Assembly (NCBI RefSeq): GCF_009192945.1
Contig: NZ_NSET01000004.1
Span: 164,322 to 228,321 of the forward strand
Reading direction: 5' to 3'
DNA length: 64,000 bases
DNA from: Xanthomonas maliensis
GTDB lineage: Bacteria; Pseudomonadota; Gammaproteobacteria; Xanthomonadales; Xanthomonadaceae
The notes under the pieces were generated by a model, which was given only the letters and a program-made list of their open reading frames with translations, did no database searches and had not been told where the DNA came from. Positions 58,176-64,000 of the stretch are shown here, piece after piece. The number at the start of each line of letters is the position of its first letter. Within the stretch, counting starts at the first letter, position 1. The position numbers were made by a program, and so were the translations under genes.

Positions 58176-59773
58176 GGGTGCACCGGCTTGCGCGCCGGCA
58201 ACAACGACAACAGCAGCAGGGTCACCGCCAGCGCGACATACGCGCCGACGAACTGCCAGCTGATCACCCGCGCCAGTCCATGCAGCGACCACGGCAGGTA
58301 GATGCCGCCGCGCGGATCCACCGAATGGATCAGCCCGAACAGCGCCAACCCGGCGGCGACCAGCAGGAAGCCAGCCGCCCGCCGCAATTGGCCATCGATC
58401 ATCGCCACGACGGTGGCGATCCACAGCATGGCGGTGATGATGAAACCGTTGCCCAGCGCGAACACTACTGCCAGTTCCGGCAGGCCGTGGCCATCGACCG
58501 TGGTGGTCAGCGCGGCCAGTTGCTCCGGCGTCATCCAGCCCGGTGCCTTGATCGTCAACAGATAGGCGACCGACGGCAGGAATCCCAACACCATCGCGCC
58601 CGCATGCTGGCGCGGAGTGGCCTGGAAGGCCTGGGTAGTGATGTCGATGGACACGTAGACGATGATCGGTGCCAGCACCGCCAACGGCAGCCACTGCACC
58701 AGGCCGCTGATCACCCCCAGCATGCCGCCGATGCCGACGAACAGCCCGGTCAGCAAGGTATAACCGGCGCGCGCGCCCATGTGCTTGTAGGCGGGCTGGC
58801 CGATGTACGGCGTGGTCTGCGCCACGCCGCCGCAGACGCCGGCGACCAGGGTGGCGAACGCTTCCACCAGCAGGATGTCGCGGGTGCGGTAGTCGTCGCC
58901 GGCCGCGCGCGCGCTTTCGCTGACGTTGATGCCGCCCACCACCATCAACAGGCCGAACGGCAGCAGCAACGGCAGATAGGCCACGGTATCGGGCAAGCCA
59001 TCGATGAAGCCCAGGTTGGGCAGCGGCAGCACGATGCGCGGCGGCGTCCACGCCGGCACGGCGAACCCCGGCGCCCCCAGCCCGGCCAGCCCCAGACCGT
59101 AGTACAGCGCGGTACCGACCAGAAAGGCGACCAGCACTCCGGGCAGGCGAATCGGCAGGTGGCCCTTGGCCAGCAACACGTACAGCAGCAACCCCAGGGT
59201 GACGAAGCCAGCCACCGGCGCGCGTAGTGTCTCCAGCAGCGGCAGCAGCCCCATCAGCACCAGCGCGATACCGGCGATGGACCCCAGCAACGCCGCACGC
59301 GGCAGCGCGCGGGTGACGGCCTCGCCAACGAAGGACAGCACCAGCTTGAGCAGTCCCATCACCACCAGCGAGGCCATGCCCAGCTTCCAGGTGGCAATGG
59401 CCGCGGCTTGCGGGTCCAGTCCCTGCGCCTTGTAGGCAACGAAGGCCGGTCCCAGCACCAGCAACGCCATGCCGATGCTGGTCGGTGCATCCAGTCCCAG
59501 CGGCATGGCGGTGACATCGTCGCGGCCGCTGCGCGCGGCCAGCCGCCGCGCCATCAAGGTATAGAGCAGATTGCCGACCAGCACGCCGAACGCGGTGCCG
59601 GGGAACATCCGCCCGAACACCACCTCGGCGGGAAACTGGAACAGCCCGACCAAGGCCATCGCGATGAAACCGAGGATGGACAGATTGTCGACCACCAGGC
59701 CGAAGAAACCATTGAGGTCGCCGGCGACGAACCAGCGCGGCGCGGCCGCAGGACGCGAGGAGGGATCGGACAT
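58172..59773 (-). CDS. NCS2-like (xanthine/uracil permease superfamily) membrane protein
   Basis: A 533-residue inner-membrane protein with about 12-14 helices. The ATG at 59773 (MSDPSSRPAAAPRWFVAGDL) is used; earlier codons to 59848 look non-coding. NCS2-like features are FFGLVVDNLSILGFIAMALV near the start, MPLGLDAPTSIGMALLVLGP, VGGINVSESARAAGDDYRTR and TTPYIGQPAYKHMGARAGYT (QNxG-like region). The solute is unknown; purines, pyrimidines or sulfate-like anions are transported by relatives. It overlaps the secreted DUF1311 gene by four bases. Confidence 0.82.
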   Translation of the reverse strand: MSDPSSRPAAAPRWFVAGDLNGFFGLVVDNLSILGFIAMALVGLFQFPAEVVFGRMFPGTAFGVLVGNLLYTLMARRLAARSGRDDVTAMPLGLDAPTSIGMALLVLGPAFVAYKAQGLDPQAAAIATWKLGMASLVVMGLLKLVLSFVGEAVTRALPRAALLGSIAGIALVLMGLLPLLETLRAPVAGFVTLGLLLYVLLAKGHLPIRLPGVLVAFLVGTALYYGLGLAGLGAPGFAVPAWTPPRIVLPLPNLGFIDGLPDTVAYLPLLLPFGLLMVVGGINVSESARAAGDDYRTRDILLVEAFATLVAGVCGGVAQTTPYIGQPAYKHMGARAGYTLLTGLFVGIGGMLGVISGLVQWLPLAVLAPIIVYVSIDITTQAFQATPRQHAGAMVLGFLPSVAYLLTIKAPGWMTPEQLAALTTTVDGHGLPELAVVFALGNGFIITAMLWIATVVAMIDGQLRRAAGFLLVAAGLALFGLIHSVDPRGGIYLPWSLHGLARVISWQFVGAYVALAVTLLLLSLLPARKPVHP

Positions 59774-59945
59774 GGCGATCTGCAAACGGGGGGACAGGCG
59801 ATGGTAGCCGCTGCACCCTGCCCGCGACAGCGGCCGGGTGGAACACAACGCGGCACGCTTGGAATGCAGCGCGGCTGGCGCATCCTGGATCGATAGGCGT
59901 CCGCGACCAGCACCCTGCAGCGCTGTTGCGATCCAGCGCGTGATG

Positions 59946-60847
59946 TCAGGGCTTGGCAGCGTCCACGTCCGCCCAGCCGATCAGCTCGCCCGCAGTGGCG
60001 CTGTGGTAACGCAGCTTGATCCGGCGCCCATCGGCGCTGACATCCAGCGCATCGGCGCGATCGCCTTGCACCAGATAACGCCGCGTGCCGACGGCGGTGT
60101 CGCTGGCATAGAGCGGTAAACGTGCCACGCGGACGTACAGCGGCACCGGCATCGGCGAGTCCTCGGTCCGACCGATGGCCGTGGCGATCACGTTGCCTTG
60201 CGGGCCATAGGTAGACCAGACCGACAGCGGGAAAGACGCTGCTTCCTCCGAGCCGAGCAGCGACTGGATGTCGTCCGCATCGATCTTCCGCTGCGAGCGA
60301 TAGACGTAGAGGCGGCCATCGTCGGCATAGCGATACACATCGGTATACAGCATCGGCCCACCGTGGCAGCTGCTGGTGAGCTGGTGAGCTGGCGTGTCTG
60401 CGGCTCCGCCGCCAGATTCCAGAATCCGCTGCACTGCACCGGCGCCGCGGCAGGCGCACTGAGTTCGCCGAATCGGCCTTGCTGCCGATCGAACAGGAAC
60501 ACCTGGCTCGCAGCGTCGACGCGCCCCATCAGCGCGCTCACCACCAGATCCGGATACCCATCGAAGTTGTCGTCCTGGCTGTAGAGGCTGGCCTCGCTCT
60601 CGCCATCACCGACGTCTACGTCCAGCCATTGCTCGCGGCCACCGGGCGACACCACCACGTGCAGCTGCTGGCCGACCAAGGCTGCGGTCGCCTGCGTGTG
60701 CGCATCGAGACGCAGCTGCATCTGCGTATGCTCGGCGGCCGCGCCGGCAGGCGAGCAGACCCAGAGCGCTGCCAGCAGCACACAGCGCGCGCCGCTGCCG
60801 CTGGCGCGCCACCAGCGCCCCACACGCGACGCGACGCGGGCATTCAA
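59946..60847 (-). pseudogene. XAC2610-like secreted protein, frameshifted by 8-bp duplication
   Basis: The first part (60847 to about 60390) encodes a signal peptide (VLLAALWVCSPAGAAAEH) and the calcium-loop-like YSQDDNFDGYPDLVVSALMG, ending QTRQLTSS. The continuing homology (CHGGPMLYTDVYRYADDGRL onward to ADVDAAKP) is in another frame, ending at 59946. The break coincides with two adjacent copies of GTGAGCTG (plus strand, 60376-60391); deleting one copy restores one frame reading QTRQLTSSCHGGPMLYTDVY. X. citri XAC2610 has a lysozyme-inhibitor-like fold with a similar DFDGYPDL loop. The start is probably the TTG at 60847, after AAGAGG, five bases past the upstream stop. Phase-variable switching or a read error are alternatives to a dead gene. 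Confidence 0.8.
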
Positions 60848-60852
60848 CCTCT

Positions 60853-61326
60853 TCAGAACGACACTTCGACCGGCTGCCGCGACCACAGCACCGATTGATG
60901 TCCGGTCGCCTGCTTCCACGCCAACCGGATCGCCTCGATATCGCGGCGCCGCTGCGGGGTGTCCTCGTGCAGGACGACCAGCACCTTGGTCGCCAGCCGG
61001 TTGGGCTCCTTGGCACCGCGGAACAACCATTGGCCATAGGCATCGAACACCGTCAGCCCATCGGGGAAGCGCGGCGTCACCTCCTTGTCGAGGAAGGCAC
61101 GCCATTGCTGCTCGCTGATGGCGCGGGTCTGCGGACGATCGGCCGTGCCGCTTTCCTCGCCCACGCCGAAGTACAACTCGCTGCGCACCCAACCGGTAGC
61201 CGCCGCTGGCCGTGCCGCATCACCTTGCAGACTGGCGGTGGCCGCGTTCGGGGCGGCGCCCGGGGTCGTGGCGCAGGCCGACAGGGCCAGGACGGTGGCA
61301 AGCAGGCAGGACGGCAGCAACTTCAT
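60853..61326 (-). CDS. DUF3574 lipoprotein
   Basis: A 157-residue lipoprotein. The ATG at 61326 (MKLLPSCLLATVLALSACAT) is chosen because GGAG stands six bases before it; an ATG two codons upstream abuts that site. The lipobox LSAC predicts acylation of Cys18. The mature domain matches DUF3574: WVRSELYFGVGEESGTADR, RFPDGLTVFDAYGQWLFRG and TKVLVVLHEDTPQRRRDIEA. The biochemical role of DUF3574 is unknown. It is directly upstream of the XAC2610-like gene, so the pair probably forms an envelope-protein operon. Confidence 0.87.
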   Translation of the reverse strand: MKLLPSCLLATVLALSACATTPGAAPNAATASLQGDAARPAAATGWVRSELYFGVGEESGTADRPQTRAISEQQWRAFLDKEVTPRFPDGLTVFDAYGQWLFRGAKEPNRLATKVLVVLHEDTPQRRRDIEAIRLAWKQATGHQSVLWSRQPVEVSF

Positions 61327-61527
61327 CGACATCTCCAACGGTGGGGGCAGGCTCATGCAGGCACGGCATCAGTTCATGCCCGCGAGCGCGCACTGTGCCA
61401 GCTCGCGCCAGGCTGAACAACGCGATAATATCTCTCCATCCGGATGAATGTTGAACCCGTCCGTCCCTTCGCGCAGCCCGCCGGCCCGATGCCGGTGGCG
61501 CGCGCGTGCCGTTGCAGGAGAAACCGC

Positions 61528-63972
61528 ATGATTCGCCCCATCCTTTCGACCCTCAGCCTGGCCGTGGCTGCTGCCCTGAGCCTGCCAGCGCAGGCACAAC
61601 AGGCATCGCAGGGCGACAGCGGTGCCACCACGCTGGACACCGTGATCGTCACCGGCACCCGCGCCAGCGACCGCACCGTGCTCGAATCCACCGCGCCGGT
61701 GGACGTGCTCACCGCCGAGGACATTCGCAAGGCCGGCGTGGTCAACGGCGAACTCGGCAGTGCACTGCAGGCGCTGCTGCCGTCGTTCAACTTCCCTCGC
61801 CAGTCCAATTCCGGTGGCGCCGACCATATCCGCGCCGCGCAGCTGCGCGGGCTGTCGCCGGATCAGGTACTGGTGCTGATCAACGGCAAGCGCCGCCATA
61901 CCTCGGCGCTGGTCAATACCGATAGCAAGATCGGCAAGGGCACCACGCCGGTGGACTTCAACTCCATCCCGATCAATGCGATCAAGCGCATCGAAGTGCT
62001 GCGTGATGGCGCCGGTGCGCAATACGGCTCGGATGCGATCGCCGGGGTGATCAACGTGATCCTCGACGACAACGCCGAACGCGGCGAGTTGGAAGCCAGC
62101 TTCGGCGCCTACAACACCGACGTCAAACCCATCGATCGCCGCGTCACCGACGGCCAGACCAGCTATGCCAGCGCCAAGGTCGGCACGCTGCTGGGCGACG
62201 ATGGCGGCTTCTTCAAAGTGGGCCTGGAGCTGAAAAACCGCGAAGGCACCAACCGCGCCGGGTTCGACCAGATTCCGCCATTCGAAGAACAGACGCCGGC
62301 CAATCTTGCGCTGGCCGGCAAGCGCAATTACGTGCTGGGCGATGGCGCCAGCAAGGGACTCAACGCCTGGCTCAACACCAAGGTCCCCTTCAGCGACAAC
62401 AACGAGTTCTATGCGTTCGCCACCTACAACCAGCGCGACACCGAAGGCGCCAACTATTTCCGCTATCCGGACAGCAGCGCCAATTGGCGCGAGATCTATC
62501 CCAATGGCTATCGGCCGATCTCCGAAGGCGAGAACAGCGACCTGCAGATCGTCACCGGCGCCCGTGGGCAATGGGGCGACTGGGACTACGACGCCAGCAT
62601 CAACTATGGCCGTAACGATTTCACCTACCGCCTGCGCGACACGCTCAATGCCTCGCTCGGCCCGGGTAGCCCTACCCGCTTCAAGACCGGCGACTTCGCC
62701 TTTGCGCAGTCTGTTGGCAACCTCGATCTGACCCGCGTGTTCGATGCCGCCGGCGCCACTCACACCTTCGGCACCGGTGCCGAATTCCGCCGCGAGCAGT
62801 ACCGCACCCACGCTGGCGACCCGGCCAGCTATGCCGCCGGGCCGTTCACCGATCGCCCGACCGGCTCGCAGGCCGGTGGCGGGCTCACTCCGCAGGACGA
62901 GGCAGATCTGTCACGCAACGTCGCCAGCGCCTATGCCAGCGTCTCCAGCCAATTTGGCGACAAGTTCTCCACCGACCTGGCGGGCCGCTACGAGCATTAC
63001 CAGGATTTCGGCAGCCAGTGGAGCGGCAAGCTGGCGGCGCGTTATGCCTTCTCGCCCGCGTTCGCGCTACGCGGCGCCGTTTCCAACAACGTGCGCGCTC
63101 CCTCGCTCAGCCAGATCGGCTACGAAGCCACCTCCACCGGCTACGATGCATCCGGGCGACTGGTGCAGGGACGGCTGTTGTCGGTCAACAACCCCATCGC
63201 ACGCGGACTGGGCGCGACCGATCTGAAGCCGGAAAAATCGGTCAATTACAGCCTGGGCTTCACCAGCAAGCTGGGCGACCACTTCGACCTGTCGCTGGAT
63301 TTTTTCCAGATCGACATCGACGACCGCATCGCCTTGTCCGAAGACATCACCGGCGAGGCACTGACCAACTTCGTGCAGCAGACCTATGGCGTCACCGGCA
63401 TCCAGAGCGCCAGCTATTTCCTCAATGCCGCCGATACCCGCACCCGCGGCGCCGAGCTGGTCGCCAACTGGCGTCAGTACGTCCTCGGCGGTGAGTTGCT
63501 GCTGACCGGCACTTATAGCTACGCCAAGACCGAGTTGAAGAACATCACGGCCACGCCGGCACAACTGCTGGCGCTGGATCCGGACTATGTGCTGTTCGGC
63601 GTGGAGGAGAGCAATACGCTCACCGACGCCGCACCGCGCACCCGCGCCGCGCTCGCCGCCAACTGGAGCGACCAGCGCTGGAACCTGCAGGCGCGGGTCA
63701 ACCGCTATGGCAGCGCGACGCGCGTGTTCGACTTCGGCGATGGCTTCGTCCCGCGCCAGACCTATGGCGCCGAATGGCAGCTGGATCTGGAAGCGGAACT
63801 GCGCCTGGGCGAACAATGGACGCTGGCGATCGGCGGCCAGAATGTACTGGACAACTACCCCGACCGATCGATCGACGACATCGCCTACTTCGGCAACCTG
63901 CCCTACGACGTGCTGTCGCCGATCGGCAGCAATGGCGCGTATTGGTATGGGCGCGTGCGCTACACGTTCTAG
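61528..63972 (+). CDS. TonB-dependent outer-membrane receptor 4 (dispersed member of the family)
   Basis: An 814-residue receptor from the ATG at 61528, with CAGGAG eleven bases before it and signal peptide MIRPILSTLSLAVAAALSLP. The TonB box region LDTVIVTGTRASDRTVLES and the plug motifs LRGLSPDQVLVLINGKRRH and GAGAQYGSDAIAGVINVILD clearly relate it to receptors 1-3, 34 kb away. It is more diverged: the plug ends in DDNAERGELEASFGAYNTD, where the others have lysine/glycine, and the barrel ends SPIGSNGAYWYGRVRYTF. It has no neighbouring transport or regulatory genes. The ligand is unknown. Confidence 0.92.
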   Translation: MIRPILSTLSLAVAAALSLPAQAQQASQGDSGATTLDTVIVTGTRASDRTVLESTAPVDVLTAEDIRKAGVVNGELGSALQALLPSFNFPRQSNSGGADHIRAAQLRGLSPDQVLVLINGKRRHTSALVNTDSKIGKGTTPVDFNSIPINAIKRIEVLRDGAGAQYGSDAIAGVINVILDDNAERGELEASFGAYNTDVKPIDRRVTDGQTSYASAKVGTLLGDDGGFFKVGLELKNREGTNRAGFDQIPPFEEQTPANLALAGKRNYVLGDGASKGLNAWLNTKVPFSDNNEFYAFATYNQRDTEGANYFRYPDSSANWREIYPNGYRPISEGENSDLQIVTGARGQWGDWDYDASINYGRNDFTYRLRDTLNASLGPGSPTRFKTGDFAFAQSVGNLDLTRVFDAAGATHTFGTGAEFRREQYRTHAGDPASYAAGPFTDRPTGSQAGGGLTPQDEADLSRNVASAYASVSSQFGDKFSTDLAGRYEHYQDFGSQWSGKLAARYAFSPAFALRGAVSNNVRAPSLSQIGYEATSTGYDASGRLVQGRLLSVNNPIARGLGATDLKPEKSVNYSLGFTSKLGDHFDLSLDFFQIDIDDRIALSEDITGEALTNFVQQTYGVTGIQSASYFLNAADTRTRGAELVANWRQYVLGGELLLTGTYSYAKTELKNITATPAQLLALDPDYVLFGVEESNTLTDAAPRTRAALAANWSDQRWNLQARVNRYGSATRVFDFGDGFVPRQTYGAEWQLDLEAELRLGEQWTLAIGGQNVLDNYPDRSIDDIAYFGNLPYDVLSPIGSNGAYWYGRVRYTF

Positions 63973-63978
63973 TCGGAC

Positions 63979-64000
63979 GTGGGGGTCGGGGGTCGGGGGC
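63979..64000 (+). repeat. G-rich heptamer repeat at the window edge
   Basis: After the receptor 4 stop the sequence becomes GTGGGGGTCGGGGGTCGGGG, a GGGGGTC heptamer repeat cut by the window end. Three or more G-runs in a row could form a G-quadruplex, and the unit resembles the period-7 repeats at the left of the window. Confidence 0.5.

Overview
The window is high-GC (roughly 65 percent by eye), densely coded gammaproteobacterial DNA. Its gene content and neighbourhoods point to Xanthomonas, probably the campestris/citri/euvesicatoria side of the genus. The pointers are a ruvC-ruvA-kup order, a divergent ampR/class A beta-lactamase pair, a vibrioferrin-type (xanthoferrin, xss) siderophore operon, a BtuB-headed cobalamin operon, several large TonB-dependent receptors without obvious partners, and Xanthomonas-type repeats. 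I see no rRNA, tRNA, CRISPR array, complete insertion sequence or prophage.

Left part (1-19.4 kb) is mostly housekeeping. Leftward genes run fmdB, aspS, an acidic protein, a GNAT acetyltransferase, an alpha/beta hydrolase, yebC, ruvC, ruvA and a truncated kup. A rightward DUF3011 gene lies between aspS and fmdB. Next come an MFS transporter, a Tat-exported phospholipase C, a GT39-like membrane protein, a secreted esterase, the bla/ampR pair, a YcxB-like membrane protein and an ABC-F ATPase (yheS type).

Middle part (19.6-40.5 kb) is dominated by outer-membrane iron or nutrient uptake. Three paralogous TonB-dependent receptors stand in tandem, two of them followed by strong hairpin terminators. 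A VOC-fold gene broken by one in-frame TGA lies between the first two. After the antiporter ybaL, a near-ideal Fur box introduces a seven-gene operon: HpcH/HpaI aldolase, siderophore receptor, ATP-grasp ligase, IucA/IucC synthetase, MFS exporter, second IucA/IucC synthetase, PLP decarboxylase. These match pvsA-E/psuA of vibrioferrin systems, with the aldolase added. The last gene overlaps a convergent AraC regulator by 94 bp, and a 272-bp MITE-like inverted-repeat element lies behind that regulator's start.

The cobalamin operon (52.1-41.7 kb, leftward) begins with a cobalamin riboswitch. It continues with btuB, two paralogous six-helix membrane proteins resembling BtuM (each with a conserved cysteine), cobO, cbiB, cobD, cobQ, cobU, cobT, cobC and cobS. 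No corrin-ring genes are present, so it looks like uptake, adenosylation and nucleotide-loop assembly from scavenged corrinoids.

Right part (52.2-64 kb) holds clpB with a good sigma-32 promoter, a GIY-YIG protein, a glutathione S-transferase and a DUF3014 protein. These are followed by an NCS2-type permease overlapping a DUF1311 protein, a DUF3574 lipoprotein next to an XAC2610-like gene frameshifted by an 8-bp tandem duplication, and a fourth receptor of the tandem family. The most interesting items are the duplicated BtuM-like proteins, the aldolase inside the siderophore operon, the receptor family, the two broken genes and the MITE-like element.
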